Assembly: GCA_019359415.1 (NCBI GenBank) | Contig: JAHHHH010000066.1 | Span: 1 to 43,774, forward strand | Origin: Iphinoe sp. HA4291-MV1 | GTDB taxonomy: Bacteria > Cyanobacteriota > Cyanobacteriia > Cyanobacteriales > Nostocaceae | Direction: 5' to 3' | Length of the DNA stretch: 43,774 nucleotides | In this document: positions 7,268 to 17,883 of the stretch, one piece after another | Position numbering within the stretch: the stretch's first letter is position 1 | Layout of the letters: each line of letters starts with the position of its first letter | Program-made: the position numbers and the translations under genes | Notes under the pieces: generated by a model | The model's database searches: none | What the model was told of the DNA's origin: nothing | The model's input: only the letters and a program-made list of their open reading frames with translations

Positions 7268-10200
7268 ATGCCCCGTCGTGACGACATCAGGAAGATTCTG
7301 CTACTCGGGTCTGGTCCAATCGTGATTGGACAAGCCTGCGAGTTTGACTACTCTGGCACCCAAGCTTGTAAGGCGCTGCGAGAAGAAGGTTATGAAGTGG
7401 TGCTGGTCAACTCGAATCCCGCCACAATTATGACCGATCCAGAAACAGCTAATCGTACTTATATCGAACCGCTGACACCGGAATTGGTAGAAAAAGTCAT
7501 TGCGAAAGAACGTCCCGACGCCCTACTACCGACGATGGGAGGGCAAACTGCCTTGAACATTGCCGTGACTTTGGCAAAAAGTGGAGTGCTCCAAAAGTAC
7601 GGTGTTGAGTTAATAGGCGCTAAACTCCCAGCAATTGAGAAAGCTGAAGACAGGAAACTTTTTAACGAAGCAATGGCAAAAATAGGGGTGAGGGTGTGTC
7701 CTAGTGGAACAGCTTCATCTTTAGAAGACGCCAAGGCGATCGCCAAACAAATTGGCACCTATCCCTTGATTATTCGTCCTGCTTTCACTTTGGGTGGTAC
7801 GGGAGGCGGTATTGCCTACAACGAAGAAGAATTTGCCGAAATGGCGCAAGCAGGTATAGATGCGAGTCCAGTTTCACAAATTCTCATCGACCAGTCTTTA
7901 CTTGGCTGGAAAGAATTTGAGTTGGAGGTGATGCGTGATTTGGCAGATAACGTTGTAATTATCTGCTCTATCGAAAACGTTGACCCGATGGGTATTCACA
8001 CTGGTGATTCTATTACCGTTGCCCCATCTCAAACCCTCACCGATAAAGAATACCAACGGTTGCGGGATATGGCAATTAAAATCATCCGCGAGATTGGTGT
8101 GGAAACTGGAGGTTCCAATATCCAGTTTGCTGTCAATCCCGTAGATGGAGACGTGGTTGTCATTGAGATGAATCCTCGTGTCTCTCGTTCTTCGGCTTTG
8201 GCTTCCAAGGCGACGGGTTTCCCCATCGCTAAGATGGCAGCGAAGCTTGCGGTTGGCTACACGCTGGATGAAATTAAAAATGATATCACCAAAAAAACTC
8301 CAGCCTCTTTTGAGCCAACGATTGATTATGTTGTCACAAAAATTCCCCGGTTTGCTTTTGAAAAGTTCCCCGGCGCGGAAGAAGTGCTGACAACGCAAAT
8401 GAAGTCGGTAGGAGAGGCGATGGCGATTGGGCGGACTTTCAACGAGTCCTTCCAAAAGGCGCTGCGTTCCCTGGAAACCGGACGCGCGGGCTGGGGTTGT
8501 GACAAAAAGGAAAAATTACCAAGTGGCGAACAAATTCGCGCCCAACTACGGACACCAAACCCTGACCGCATATTTGCTGTGCGTCATGCCATGCTTCTAG
8601 GAATGACTACTGAGGAAATCTACGAGTTAACGGGTATTGACCCGTGGTTCTTGGATAAGATGCACCAACTGCTAGAAGTGGAGAAGTTTCTGAAACGGAC
8701 ACCATTACAGCAGTTGACAAAAGAGCAAATGTATGCAGTAAAACGCCAAGGATTTAGCGATCGCCAGATTGCTTACGCGACCAAAACCACCGAAGATGAA
8801 GTTCGGCTATATCGCAAACAACTGGATGTGATTCCAGTTTACAAAACGGTGGATACTTGTGCAGCGGAATTTGAGGCATTTACTCCTTATCACTATTCTA
8901 CTTACGAAGAAGAAACGGAGGTTTTGCCAACCCCCAAACCAAAGGTGATGATTTTGGGAGGTGGTCCTAACCGTATTGGGCAAGGTATTGAGTTTGATTA
9001 CTGTTGTTGTCACGCTGCTTTTGCTTTAAAAGACGCGGGATATGAAACAATTATGGTCAACTCTAACCCGGAGACAGTTTCGACCGACTACGATACGAGC
9101 GATCGCTTGTACTTTGAGCCACTGACCAAAGAAGATGTACTCAATATTATTGAAGCAGAAAACCCAGTTGGGGTGATTGTTCAGTTTGGTGGGCAAACTC
9201 CATTAAAGCTTTCCGTTCCCCTACAAAAATTCCTTAACATCCAGGACTCAGAACTCAACACTCGTATTTGGGGAACTTCACCAGATTCTATCGATATAGC
9301 AGAAGACAGAGAGCGGTTTGAGAAGGTTCTCCAGGAGTTGAATATTGCCCAACCGGCAAATGGTATTGCCCGTACTTATGAAGATGCTTTAGTCGTTGCC
9401 AAACGTATTAGTTATCCTGTAGTCGTGCGTCCTAGCTACGTGTTAGGGGGAAGAGCGATGGAAATCGTCTACTCTGATGCTGAATTGGAACGTTACATGA
9501 CTTTTGCGGTGCAAGTGGAACCAGAACATCCAATTCTCATCGATAAGTTTTTGGAAAATGCCATTGAAGTTGATGTAGATGCTATAGCCGATCACACTGG
9601 ACGAGTGGTAATTGGTGGTATTATGGAACACATTGAGCAAGCAGGGATTCACTCAGGTGACTCTGCCTGTACCATACCTTCCATTTCTTTACCAGCAATG
9701 ATCTTGGAGAAAATTCGTGCTTGGACTGTACAGTTAGCAAAGGCACTCAATGTCGTAGGGTTGATGAATATTCAGTTTGCCGTTGTTGGCACTCAAAGTT
9801 ATTCGCCCCAAGTTTACATTTTAGAGGCAAATCCCCGCGCCTCTCGCACTGTACCGTTTGTATCTAAGGCAACTGGCGTGCCACTAGCAAAACTTGCATC
9901 CCTAATTATGTCTGGTAAAACTTTGGAGGAGCTAGGCTTCATCAAAGAAGTGATTCCAGACCACATTGCCGTCAAAGAAGCTGTCTTGCCATTTAACAAA
10001 TTTCCTGGTACTGATATCATTTTGGGACCGGAGATGCGCTCTACTGGTGAGGTGATGGGTATTGACAACGATTTTGGACGCGCCTTTGCTAAGGCAGAAT
10101 TGGGTGCTGGAGAACGTTTACCCTTGTGTGGTATAGTATTCGTCTCGATGAACGATCGCGACAAAGCAGCTGCGGTTCCTGTAGTCAAAGAGTTTATGAA

Positions 10201-10528
10201 TTTGGGCTTTGCTGTGATGGCGACAGATGGTACACGTCGTGTTCTGCAAAACCATGGCTTAGATGTGGAGTTAGTGCTGAAACTGCATGAAGGTCGTCCC
10301 CACGTCTTAGATGCAATTAAGAACCATAGAATTCAATTGATTATCAACACGCCCTCCGGAGAAGAAGCGCAAAGTGATGGTAGACTCATTCGTCGCACGG
10401 CTCTGGCTTATAAAATTCCTATTACTACCACCATTGCTGGAGCAAAAGCCATTGTCGCTGCTATCCATTCTTTGCAAAATACAACCTTAGATGTCAAGGT
10501 CATTCAAGAATACACTGCACTTAGCTAG
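7268..10528 (+). CDS. carB: Carbamoyl-phosphate synthase large subunit
   Basis: At 1086 residues this is full length for CarB. With the small glutaminase subunit (CarA, not in the window) it makes carbamoyl phosphate from bicarbonate, ammonia from glutamine and two ATP, feeding arginine and pyrimidine synthesis. The internal duplication is visible: [19 protein letters not shown] near the start and [17 protein letters not shown] in the second half, each opening an ATP-grasp unit ([11 protein letters not shown] and E-A-N-P-R-A-S-R-T). The last ~150 residues are the MGS-like allosteric domain (M-A-T-D-G-T-R ... I-I-N-T-P-S-G). It stands alone, with a hairpin after the stop. Confidence 0.97.
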   Translation: MPRRDDIRKILLLGSGPIVIGQACEFDYSGTQACKALREEGYEVVLVNSNPATIMTDPETANRTYIEPLTPELVEKVIAKERPDALLPTMGGQTALNIAVTLAKSGVLQKYGVELIGAKLPAIEKAEDRKLFNEAMAKIGVRVCPSGTASSLEDAKAIAKQIGTYPLIIRPAFTLGGTGGGIAYNEEEFAEMAQAGIDASPVSQILIDQSLLGWKEFELEVMRDLADNVVIICSIENVDPMGIHTGDSITVAPSQTLTDKEYQRLRDMAIKIIREIGVETGGSNIQFAVNPVDGDVVVIEMNPRVSRSSALASKATGFPIAKMAAKLAVGYTLDEIKNDITKKTPASFEPTIDYVVTKIPRFAFEKFPGAEEVLTTQMKSVGEAMAIGRTFNESFQKALRSLETGRAGWGCDKKEKLPSGEQIRAQLRTPNPDRIFAVRHAMLLGMTTEEIYELTGIDPWFLDKMHQLLEVEKFLKRTPLQQLTKEQMYAVKRQGFSDRQIAYATKTTEDEVRLYRKQLDVIPVYKTVDTCAAEFEAFTPYHYSTYEEETEVLPTPKPKVMILGGGPNRIGQGIEFDYCCCHAAFALKDAGYETIMVNSNPETVSTDYDTSDRLYFEPLTKEDVLNIIEAENPVGVIVQFGGQTPLKLSVPLQKFLNIQDSELNTRIWGTSPDSIDIAEDRERFEKVLQELNIAQPANGIARTYEDALVVAKRISYPVVVRPSYVLGGRAMEIVYSDAELERYMTFAVQVEPEHPILIDKFLENAIEVDVDAIADHTGRVVIGGIMEHIEQAGIHSGDSACTIPSISLPAMILEKIRAWTVQLAKALNVVGLMNIQFAVVGTQSYSPQVYILEANPRASRTVPFVSKATGVPLAKLASLIMSGKTLEELGFIKEVIPDHIAVKEAVLPFNKFPGTDIILGPEMRSTGEVMGIDNDFGRAFAKAELGAGERLPLCGIVFVSMNDRDKAAAVPVVKEFMNLGFAVMATDGTRRVLQNHGLDVELVLKLHEGRPHVLDAIKNHRIQLIINTPSGEEAQSDGRLIRRTALAYKIPITTTIAGAKAIVAAIHSLQNTTLDVKVIQEYTALS

Positions 10529-10531
10529 TAG

Positions 10532-10592
10532 ATGACAGGTTATGGGACACAGATTTTTTTCTGTACCCTGTATCCCATACCCTGTCTCTTTG
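10532..10592 (+). terminator. Hairpin after carB
   Basis: GACAGG, TATGGGA and CACAG on the left pair with CTGT, TCCCATA and CCTGTC on the right, around an AT loop, three bases after the carB stop. A T-rich stretch follows. It is probably a terminator. Confidence 0.55.
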
Positions 10593-11108
10593 TCCTCTTT
10601 GGTTCTTTACGCTACCGACATTAACAGTATGTTGAGATAAAAATTAGACTATGACTATAGATAAACTATTATGGTTATTGTTGATTTATTTTAATAATTA
10701 TTAGAAAGTTTTCTTTTTCCAGATACATTTATTAAAGAGGCTCATAGACAATAGTTGAGGGATATATTAGGCTTGAATGACGCAGAACAGCCATAAAATG
10801 ATGGTCTTAACAACTAGTCAAACAATTCTCACAAATGTTACAATTATTAACAAAAATTTCAATAAAAAAATGTTGGATTGGTTACCTTCTATCTAACCGT
10901 AGATACTTGAGAAAAGGGGAAAATAGCTCTAACCTCTAGCAGTTATGTTATGTACAAAATTCACAGACCATTAGCCGCCCTTGTTTATCGATCGCCTAAG
11001 TTGTGAAACACAGTATGGGTTCCCAGTCTAACTGGGTAGACCCCAACAAGAAGCATCTATCAGCCTTAGACCGTTCTGTCAAACCCGTCAATACCGAAGA
11101 GTAGTGCC
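10593..11108. other. Leader region of sigma factor gene
   Basis: About 500 AT-rich bases with no gene I can support. They probably carry the promoter and a long untranslated leader for the sigma factor gene. No convincing -10/-35 pair or known RNA motif was identified. Confidence 0.35.
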
Positions 11109-12065
11109 ATGAAGACCGCTCAGACAGCCACAGACCTCGTGCGGACTTACCTGCGTGAGATAGGCCGTGTGCCACTTTTATCCCATGAAGAGGAAATACA
11201 TTATGGCAAACAGGTGCAACGTGCAACGACACTGCAGGAGGTGAGGGACTCTCTTGCGATCCAGTTAGGTCGTCAACCAACTCTAGAAGAGTGGGCAAAA
11301 GCGACAGAGCTAGAACCAGCAGAGTTGAATGAAGCAATTGTAGACGGTGAAATTGCCAAGCGTAAGATGGTAGAAGCCAATTTGCGCCTGGTTGTGTCTG
11401 TTGCGAAAAAGTACATTAAGCGCAACGTAGATTTGCTCGACTTGATTCAAGAAGGTAGCATAGGTATGCAGCGGGGTGTAGAAAAGTTTGACCCTACCAA
11501 AGGCTACAGATTCTCAACTTATGCGTACTGGTGGATTCGTCAAGCTATAACTCGAGCGATCGCCGAAAAAGGTCGCACTATCCGCTTGCCTATCCACATA
11601 ACAGAGAAATTGAATAAAATCAAGAAGGCACAGCGACAGCTTTCTCAGAAACTCGGACGAGCTCCCACAGCCTCTGAGTTAGCTCAAGAATTAGAATTGA
11701 CTCCTAGACAAGTGCGAGAATATCTAGAAAAAGCGCGTGTACCCCTGTCTTTGGATTTGCGGTTGGGAGATAATTATGATACAGAACTAGGGGAAATGTT
11801 GGAGGACCAAGGACTTTCTCCAGAAGAATTTGTTGCTCAATCTTCCCTATCATTTGATTTAGAGCGTCTCATGGCGGAACTTACCCCACAGCAGAAGGAA
11901 GTCATATCTTTGCGCTTTGGTTTAAAAGATGGGCAAGCACGTACTCTTGCAAGCATCGGTGAAATCCTTAACATTAGCCGTGAACGAGTGCGGCAAATTG
12001 AGCGGGAAGCCTTGACTAAACTTCGTAAAGTAAAAGCCGATATAAATGAATATCTAGCTAGTTAG
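11109..12065 (+). CDS. Group 2 (RpoD-like, non-essential) RNA polymerase sigma factor
   Basis: A 318-residue sigma-70 protein that lacks the long N-terminal region of the main SigA. Visible regions in order: 1.2 ([16 protein letters not shown]), 2 ([12 protein letters not shown] and the -10 recognition helix [14 protein letters not shown]), 3, and 4 with a helix-turn-helix ending [13 protein letters not shown]. The size and the D-L-V-R-T-Y-L start fit cyanobacterial SigB/SigD-type group 2 factors, used for stress, nitrogen or light responses. I cannot assign the exact letter. A strong hairpin follows the stop. Confidence 0.9.
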   Translation: MKTAQTATDLVRTYLREIGRVPLLSHEEEIHYGKQVQRATTLQEVRDSLAIQLGRQPTLEEWAKATELEPAELNEAIVDGEIAKRKMVEANLRLVVSVAKKYIKRNVDLLDLIQEGSIGMQRGVEKFDPTKGYRFSTYAYWWIRQAITRAIAEKGRTIRLPIHITEKLNKIKKAQRQLSQKLGRAPTASELAQELELTPRQVREYLEKARVPLSLDLRLGDNYDTELGEMLEDQGLSPEEFVAQSSLSFDLERLMAELTPQQKEVISLRFGLKDGQARTLASIGEILNISRERVRQIEREALTKLRKVKADINEYLAS

Positions 12066-12080
12066 TCATTTGTGAGCCAG

Positions 12081-12112
12081 CGTCGCCCAGTTGGAAACTA
12101 ACTGGGGGCGAC
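12081..12112 (+). terminator. Hairpin after sigma factor gene
   Basis: CGTCGCCCAGTT (12081-12092) and AACTGGGGGCGAC (12100-12112) form a strong stem sixteen bases after the stop. There is no T-run, so it may act by processing or as an imperfect terminator. Confidence 0.5.
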
Positions 12113-12196
12113 TGGTGAGTCCACCTCCTGTGGAAGCTGAGTCAATACGATTCGGTTAAGCTTCAATTTACAATTACCAGAAAGACAAAACAGGTC

Positions 12197-12760
12197 ATGG
12201 GCAGCAATCAACCACCAGTGAACAATCAGCCACAGGTTATCTTGATTACTGGGAATATGGCTGCCGGAAAATCCAGCGTTGCCCAAGCAGTTGCCGAGCA
12301 ATTGCCGAAAAGCGTGCATCTTCGTGGTGATATCTTCCGTCGCATGATCGTGAATGGGCAAGCACAGATGACGCTTGATCTGTCAGCAGAGGGGTATCAA
12401 CAACTCCGTCTGCGATACCGTCTCGCGGCGATGGCGGCAAAACTTTACCTACAGGCTGGCTTTACGGTAGTCTATCAAGACATCATTATTGGTTCAGAGC
12501 TTAGCGAGGTCATCACCTATTATCACGATACCCCTGTGTCAGTTATTGTCTTATGTCCGAGACCGGATGTTGTGGCGGCGCGGGACACTGCACGTGAAAA
12601 GACTGGCTATGCCAACGAAGAAATGGTGCATGCGTTCGACTACGTCTTACGCACCGAGACACCACGACTCGGCTACTGGTTGGATACGTCCGATCTCACC
12701 GTTGCACAGACGGCTAACCATATCCTCAAACATCTTCCGCAAGCGGCTGTCCCGCTGTAG
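12197..12760 (+). CDS. P-loop small-molecule kinase-like ATPase
   Basis: A 187-residue single-domain P-loop protein. The Walker A loop G-N-M-A-A-G-K-S is at 19-26, followed by H-L-R-G-D-I-F-R-R, as in kinases that bind a small substrate after strand 2, then V-V-Y-Q-D and V-I-V-L-C-P-R-P. This is the layout of chloramphenicol-phosphotransferase/gluconate-kinase-like AAA_33 proteins. The substrate is unknown. The coding sequence, and the ~150 bases after it, are visibly richer in G+C than their neighbours (runs such as CGTCTCGCGGCGATGGCGGC), which suggests transfer from another lineage. No clear Shine-Dalgarno supports the start. Confidence 0.75.
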   Translation: MGSNQPPVNNQPQVILITGNMAAGKSSVAQAVAEQLPKSVHLRGDIFRRMIVNGQAQMTLDLSAEGYQQLRLRYRLAAMAAKLYLQAGFTVVYQDIIIGSELSEVITYYHDTPVSVIVLCPRPDVVAARDTAREKTGYANEEMVHAFDYVLRTETPRLGYWLDTSDLTVAQTANHILKHLPQAAVPL

Positions 12761-13103
12761 CCAAGCAACGAGCAAACGCCACCAACGTTGCCGATGAACA
12801 CCACATTAGAGCGTGTGCTCTGCGCTAACACGCAGTGTCAGCGGTGAAACCAATGCTGCACGAGGATTTTCCACGCCCAGGCAACTCTGTCCATCCCACG
12901 ACAAAAAAGCCCATCGGCTTTTTGCTTTAAGAGTTGTAAAACAATCCGTTGCTTTTGGTACGGTTACACCGACTTCCAGATTGTAACTAAACTGTTACAT
13001 TAATTTGTAAGAATAGAAGAAAGCAAAAGTTTTGTCCTACACACCAAAGGCATTTACAACTCAAGTAACATTGACCGCAGTTGGGTAGTCAAGGAGGTAC
13101 AAC
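12761..13103. other. Gap between kinase and DUF760 genes
   Basis: The GC-rich tail of the probably transferred segment runs to about 12900 and ends in a hairpin (12903-12923). The rest is AT-rich leader of the DUF760 gene. No gene is supported. Confidence 0.4.
12903..12923 (+). terminator. Terminator hairpin
   Basis: AAAAAGCC-CATC-GGCTTTTTG: a short stem with a T-run on its right arm, at the boundary where base composition returns to AT-rich. It probably ends transcription of the kinase gene. Confidence 0.65.
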
Positions 13104-13457
13104 GTGAGTAACCCATCAAATCGAGTCTCAGAATCAGAATTTTTTAACAGTGAGTCAGAAACTGGTAATAATTTGTTATGGCAGTATGTAAAATCATTAA
13201 GTCCTGAAACAATGACCCAATTATCTAAACCCACTTCGCCTGAAGTCTTTCAAGTAATGGAGCGCAATATTGTAGGACTGTTGGGTAACTTACCTTCTGA
13301 ACACTTTGGTATCACTATCACTACCAATAGAGAAAACTTGGGTCGTCTTCTTGCTTCTGCCATGATCAGCGGTTACTTTCTGCGTAATGCTGAACAAAGA
13401 ATGAACTTCGAAATAACATTGGAAGGTTCCCAAACCAACAATACTGATGCTGACTAG
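13104..13457 (+). CDS. DUF760 domain protein
   Basis: A 117-residue protein of the DUF760 family, found in cyanobacteria and plastid-bearing plants. Family features: L-W-Q-Y-V-K-S-L-S-P-E-T-M-T-Q-L-S-K-P near residue 25 and N-R-E-N-L-G-R-L-L-A-S-A-M-I-S-G-Y-F-L-R-N-A-E-Q-R near residue 80. The function is unknown; plant homologues are linked to chloroplast regulation. The start is GTG, well supported by AAGGAGGT six bases upstream. A hairpin at about 13585-13621 follows the gene. Confidence 0.85.
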   Translation: MSNPSNRVSESEFFNSESETGNNLLWQYVKSLSPETMTQLSKPTSPEVFQVMERNIVGLLGNLPSEHFGITITTNRENLGRLLASAMISGYFLRNAEQRMNFEITLEGSQTNNTDAD

Positions 13458-13584
13458 CAATTTGAAATTGCTGTTGAAAATTTCAGATTATTGTATTCAT
13501 GCCCAATAATCATGGTCATGGAGAAACAAATTCAAAACTACTGTACTAAAAAACGAAATAGTTTTGCAATTCATAATACAATAC

Positions 13585-13621
13585 AAACTCGGTAGACACT
13601 GGATATCTTGCCGAGTTTTGT
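13585..13621 (+). terminator. Terminator hairpin after DUF760 gene
   Basis: AAACTCGG and CCGAGTTT form a stem separated by about 18 bases and followed by T-rich sequence. Confidence 0.6.
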
Positions 13622-13680
13622 TATTGGGCGAGGTGTTAGTTTTCGTCCTTCCTCACTCCCTATTATCCTCAAAATAAACC

Positions 13681-14112
13681 ATGAATGAGAATATTATTTT
13701 ACCTCATAAAATCATTGGCGTTGCTGTCATTTGGAACGACAAAGGGCAAATTCTCATTGATCGCCGTCGTTCTGAAAGTTTCATGGGTGGTTTATGGGAA
13801 TTTCCTGGAGGGAAAGTTGAAAGGAGTGAAAGTATCGAAGAGTGTATTAGACGGGAAATTTATGAGGAACTAGCAATAGAAGTTGAAGTGGGAGAGCATC
13901 TGATCACCATCGACCACACATATACGCACTTGCGCGTTACCTTGACAGTACATCATTGCCGCTACATTGTAGGTATTCCTCAACCAGTTGAATGTGAAGA
14001 AATTCGCTGGGTTAGTTTGGATGAGCTAGAGCAGTATACTTTTCCTGAAGCGAATACTCAAATTATTGTGGCTTTGAAGTGTTCACAAGAGTCAAGAAAA
14101 CAATTAAAATAG
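13681..14112 (+). CDS. mutT: MutT/NUDIX hydrolase (8-oxo-dGTP diphosphatase)
   Basis: A 143-residue NUDIX protein. The Nudix box is complete: G-G-K-V-E-R-S-E-S-I-E-E-C-I then R-R-E-I-Y-E-E-L, matching G-x5-E-x7-R-E-U-x-E-E. The motif F-M-G-G-L-W-E-F-P-G-G-K just before it is characteristic of MutT, which removes oxidised dGTP from the nucleotide pool so that it is not built into DNA. The length is typical. There is no strong ribosome site at the ATG. It converges with sasA. Confidence 0.88.
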   Translation: MNENIILPHKIIGVAVIWNDKGQILIDRRRSESFMGGLWEFPGGKVERSESIEECIRREIYEELAIEVEVGEHLITIDHTYTHLRVTLTVHHCRYIVGIPQPVECEEIRWVSLDELEQYTFPEANTQIIVALKCSQESRKQLK

Positions 14113-14171
14113 CCAGGTATTATTCCTCATCAATCAACGCCTGAAAACTCATCATTGATAATTGATAAAAG

Positions 14172-15374
14172 CTAATTTGGATACACTGGTAGTGTAAAAT
14201 GGAACCATGCTCCACCATTGGGAGCTGTATCTACCCAGATTTGACCGTAATGCGCTCGAATAATACGCTGGCATAAACACAGACCAATCCCGTAGCCTTC
14301 TTTACCTTCATCACGCTCTAAGCGGTAATGATTCTCAAAGATGCGATCGCGGTTTTCTTCAGGAATACCAGGACCAGTATCGCCAATACTAAGCTGAACT
14401 TTTTGGGTAGTACGGTGAAGCCCAGAAACACTGATATCTCCGCCTTCAGGTGTGTATTTGATGGCATTATCCAGCAAGTTTATCAGCACCTGGCGTATGC
14501 GTTCTGGATCTGCGTAAACATTGGGTAAATCTTTAGGGACATCTTTTTTTATTTTATGAGATTTGGCGGTGTAGCGATCGCGCAATTCCTCTAAAACTTC
14601 TAGACAAAGTTTGCCGATATTTACCTTTTGCGGTTGAATAGGAAATTCCCTCTCGTCACCACGACCTACCTGCAAAAGGTCAGTTATCATACGGTCTATA
14701 GTCTTAGTTTGGCTGCGGATTTGCTTAAATAAATGCACCGCCATAGTTGGTGTCAAACGCTCAAATTCACCTTTTTGAGTGTTGTAGTTGGATTGCAAGG
14801 TGTCTATAGCTATAGAAGCCGCAGTTAGAGGATTGCGAAGGTCATGGGCTAACATAGCAATTACCCGATCTTTAAACTGGAGCTGCTCCTGGAGTTTCTC
14901 TTTTTCCTGTTTTAGACGAAAGACTTCATCTGAGAGTCTTATAAGTTCAGCTGAAACAGCTACTGAACGAATAGAGGACTTTAGTTCTCTGACACGACCA
15001 TTTTCTTCATTTTCCTGTAAATCACTTTGTAATTGTAAGTAAGCATCTACAGCAGCTTGCCATCGGGGCCACCAAGTTTTCAATTGATCGGTTATATTAC
15101 TACCAGCCAACATTTGCCTAGGCTCTGGATGAATTTTGATTAAGGCTGGTGTTGCTACCAGTTTAAAATGTTCCGCCAAATAGGGTTGTTGACCAACATC
15201 AACAATTTGAAGTTCAAAGTCATAGGCAGCTTGCAACTCTTTTAAGTAAGAGCGAAGTTGCTGTACTTGCTCTTTGGACTTTGGTCGTCCATCGACAAAA
15301 AGTAACAGCTGTAGTGGAGCCTCAGAATAAATAGGCTGATCCTGGGAAACTTGCATGTAATCGTGTTTCAGCAC
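14172..15374 (-). CDS. sasA: SasA, circadian clock output histidine kinase
   Basis: A 400-residue sensor kinase with the SasA layout. Residues ~20-105 are a thioredoxin/KaiB-like domain ([13 protein letters not shown]) that docks on KaiC. A coiled coil (~140-170) follows, then HisKA with the phosphorylated His at 177 (A-H-D-L-R-N-P-L), and a HATPase domain with [14 protein letters not shown] and G-D-T-G-P-G-I-P. SasA passes the KaiABC clock state to the regulator RpaA (neither is in this window). The listed start is GTG; an ATG at 15356 gives MQVSQDQP and may be the true start. It lies next to mutT in the opposite direction. Confidence 0.93.
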   Translation of the reverse strand: MLKHDYMQVSQDQPIYSEAPLQLLLFVDGRPKSKEQVQQLRSYLKELQAAYDFELQIVDVGQQPYLAEHFKLVATPALIKIHPEPRQMLAGSNITDQLKTWWPRWQAAVDAYLQLQSDLQENEENGRVRELKSSIRSVAVSAELIRLSDEVFRLKQEKEKLQEQLQFKDRVIAMLAHDLRNPLTAASIAIDTLQSNYNTQKGEFERLTPTMAVHLFKQIRSQTKTIDRMITDLLQVGRGDEREFPIQPQKVNIGKLCLEVLEELRDRYTAKSHKIKKDVPKDLPNVYADPERIRQVLINLLDNAIKYTPEGGDISVSGLHRTTQKVQLSIGDTGPGIPEENRDRIFENHYRLERDEGKEGYGIGLCLCQRIIRAHYGQIWVDTAPNGGAWFHFTLPVYPN

Positions 15375-16411
15375 TGGTAACGAACCGATGATGCTTTACA
15401 GAAAGTAAAAATTGACTGGCGGTTATTGATAGAATAGTCATTGTTGTTTCTTCAATCTTCAATTTAATATCTATTTTAGATTTTTCATACTCCTAACCTA
15501 TATAGGTTTTTGAAATGAGATAAATTGTTTTTAGCCTTTTCCTCCTTTGGAGAAGGAAATTCCTCTAGGAAAGGCACTTACCACCGAATCTAAGTCGCAC
15601 CTCTTCGCCGTCATCCACTCTTTCACCAAGTTCAAGTGAAGTTTGTATACAACTGCTGCTCGACTTATACAAGACTTAGATCAATATTGATTGCTCGCAC
15701 AGAGCAAGCAGTTTCCTCTCCTTATCCCAAATAGATACGAGCAGTTCAATAGCAATTAACTGCCTAGACTAACGCCGCTAACGCCGTAGAAAGTTTTCTA
15801 AACATCAATACAACACTCATAAAGTTTGTGTCATTCATCACCTTCAAAAAAAGAGTTTCTTATGAAGACCAGTTGACTGTAGGGTAAACTCACATTGATT
15901 GACTGCTCTTTGTATGCTTTTATCCAAGAGTTGCTATAGCTGACCCCAGAGAGCTATAGTGATTGTTTTGAAATGGTGAGTTAGCCTTAGTCACAGAGTT
16001 ACCACTTATCTGTGGCGAGCGTTCATCAAACTTAGTGCTTTCCACTGCACCAGTTCAACGTCTCAATCTTGGAAAACCAGCGATATCTTTTTCAACACGA
16101 CAGTCAAATTGACCTTTTTGCTCACCACCCACCATCATCGGTAGAACTGCGAAAAAACCTTGGTTGGTTATTCCGTCAAGTGAAGCAAACAGAGGATTTA
16201 CTTTCAGCTTAGCACTTGGAGGTAGTTGGTGATCACTGGCTAATGTTGCCTTATAGTGTAGATTGAGTATATGTTTTGCATCTGGGGCACCTTGAGTAAG
16301 GAGTGCAAGTGAGGGGTAGGAAGAGGAGGAGTGTCACCGAGTGCTGAGTTGGTGCGTTCTTCGCATAGTCTTTTGCTAGTGTAGGAATTGACACTCGAAT
16401 TGTAATTTCCT
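15375..16411. other. 1-kb gene-poor gap with decayed sequence
   Basis: No intact gene. Around 15532-15584 GCCTTTTCCT and AGGAAAGGC form a long hairpin. Around 16050-16255 a protein-like reading frame with an in-frame stop is described separately. The rest probably contains the sasA upstream region on the left and the SLH lipoprotein upstream region on the right. Confidence 0.4.
16044..16257 (+). pseudogene. Possible decayed coding remnant
   Basis: In one plus-strand frame the sequence reads ...SILENQRYLFQHDSQIDLF..., then LRKNLGWLFRQVKQ and TEDLLSA, a TAG stop at 16210-16212, and continues HLEVVGDHWLMLPYS. It has the composition of a real protein and flows on across the stop. I do not recognise the family. 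The minus strand is also open across part of this region, so the true direction is uncertain. Confidence 0.25.
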
Positions 16412-17827
16412 GTGGTGCACTGTAAACGTCCAGTTTTATTAGTGAGTTTGGCTGTTTTACTCACCTCTTTGACAGCCTGTGCCAACAGTCCAGCTGCCAA
16501 AAACATTGAGCAGTCTTTAGCGGCTGACCCTAAACTCAAGAATAACCCAGCCATCTTTGGCGCTCAAGAGGTACGCAGTAACCAACAACCGCCAACCCCT
16601 CAGACGACGGCTCAATTGCCAACTGATTTTCCCAAAGAGATCCCGTTGTATCCTAATGCCACCCTACAAGAGGTAACACCATCAAGTAACGAGAACCCTA
16701 GTGTATCAACTCGTTGGCTGAGTTCTGATCCCAGCAATTTTATTGCTAGCTATTATCGCCAACAGTTTCAAGCAAACAACTGGCAGATTGCACAAGGTTC
16801 CCCAGATGAGCCAGGAAGCTCCTTTGAGGTGCGGCGCAATGATATACAGCTAAAAGTTTCCATTCAACCGAAAACAGTTACTAACGCTGCACCCAACCAA
16901 CCACAAACATCCACTGAAATACAAATTTCGTACTCACGTAACTCCACTCAAACAGCACAAGCTAACCCAACTCCAACTCCTCAAGCGACTGACGATGCTG
17001 TAGCTGTGCAACCCGGTGATCCGCAGTTTATTGGTCCATTGCCGTCACAAGACTCAACAGCACAAGCAAGTGATACGTTAGATAACAAAAACGCTACACC
17101 CACTCCCAGTCCTCAGCCCAGTTCTCAAGAATTCAGTGATCTAAACAAGGTACCTCAAGAAGTTCGGCAATACATCCAAGATTTGACAGTGTTAAGAGTT
17201 TTCATTGTAGAATCAAATGCGCTCAAAAGCAATGGCAGCACAACCAACCAATTTGAACCTGGTAAAGTTGTGACTCGTCGGCAATTTGCCCATTGGCTAG
17301 TTGCTGCTAACAATGCGATGTATGCCAATGACCCAACAAAACAGATTCGCTTAGCATCAGAAAGCTCTCAAGGAGCATTTCGAGATGTGCCAAAAACTGA
17401 CCCTAATTTTCCAGCAATTCAGGGATTAGCCGAAGCAGGATTGATTCCCAGTTCCCTGTCTGGAGATGCCACTGCTGTTTTGTTTCAACCTAATGCACCC
17501 TTAACACGGGAGCAGTTGATTCTTTGGAAAGTTCCACTTGACACACGCCAAGCTTTACCCTCTGCAAATTTAGAAGCAGTTAAGCAAACTTGGGGTTTTC
17601 AAGATGCTACGAAAATTGACTCTAAAGCATTAAGGGCAGTTCTAGCAGATTTCCAGAATGGTGAAAAATCGAATATTCGTCGAGTATTTGGCTATACAAC
17701 GCTATTTCAACCCAAGAAACCAGTCATTCGGGCTGAAGCTGCTGCCGTTTTATGGTATTTCGGTACTCAAGGCGAAGGAATCTCAGCTCGCGAAGCTTTG
17801 AAGTTAGCACGTCCGCAAAGCCAGTAA
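16412..17827 (+). CDS. SLH-domain lipoprotein
   Basis: A 471-residue envelope protein. The start (GTG at 16412 or 16415) gives a lipoprotein signal with the lipobox L-T-A-C23. The mature N-terminal half has a small domain (F-P-K-E-I-P-L-Y-P-N-A-T-L-Q, then F-I-A-S-Y-Y-R-Q-Q-F) seen in cyanobacterial surface lipoproteins. A Pro/Thr/Gln-rich linker follows, then S-layer homology motifs (F-S-D-L; F-R-D-V-P-K-T-D-P-N-F-P-A-I-Q-G-L-A-E-A-G-L-I; L-T-R-E-Q-L-I-L; I-R-A-E-A-A-A-V-L). SLH motifs bind peptidoglycan-linked polymers, so the protein probably tethers envelope layers. It appears to be a single-gene unit, with a pentapeptide-repeat remnant downstream. Confidence 0.85.
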   Translation: MVHCKRPVLLVSLAVLLTSLTACANSPAAKNIEQSLAADPKLKNNPAIFGAQEVRSNQQPPTPQTTAQLPTDFPKEIPLYPNATLQEVTPSSNENPSVSTRWLSSDPSNFIASYYRQQFQANNWQIAQGSPDEPGSSFEVRRNDIQLKVSIQPKTVTNAAPNQPQTSTEIQISYSRNSTQTAQANPTPTPQATDDAVAVQPGDPQFIGPLPSQDSTAQASDTLDNKNATPTPSPQPSSQEFSDLNKVPQEVRQYIQDLTVLRVFIVESNALKSNGSTTNQFEPGKVVTRRQFAHWLVAANNAMYANDPTKQIRLASESSQGAFRDVPKTDPNFPAIQGLAEAGLIPSSLSGDATAVLFQPNAPLTREQLILWKVPLDTRQALPSANLEAVKQTWGFQDATKIDSKALRAVLADFQNGEKSNIRRVFGYTTLFQPKKPVIRAEAAAVLWYFGTQGEGISAREALKLARPQSQ

Positions 17828-17883
17828 CTTTTTATTGACTTGGAATGGAGGCACAATTAACCTGAAGTTCTCCCCAAGATCAG

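Noticed and set aside
7898-8455. 185-codon antisense frame in carB
   Set aside because: Lies entirely inside carB on the opposite strand with no protein-family features.
16240-16554. 104-codon minus-strand frame
   Set aside because: Overlaps the start of the SLH lipoprotein gene; its composition is not protein-like and it has no ribosome site.
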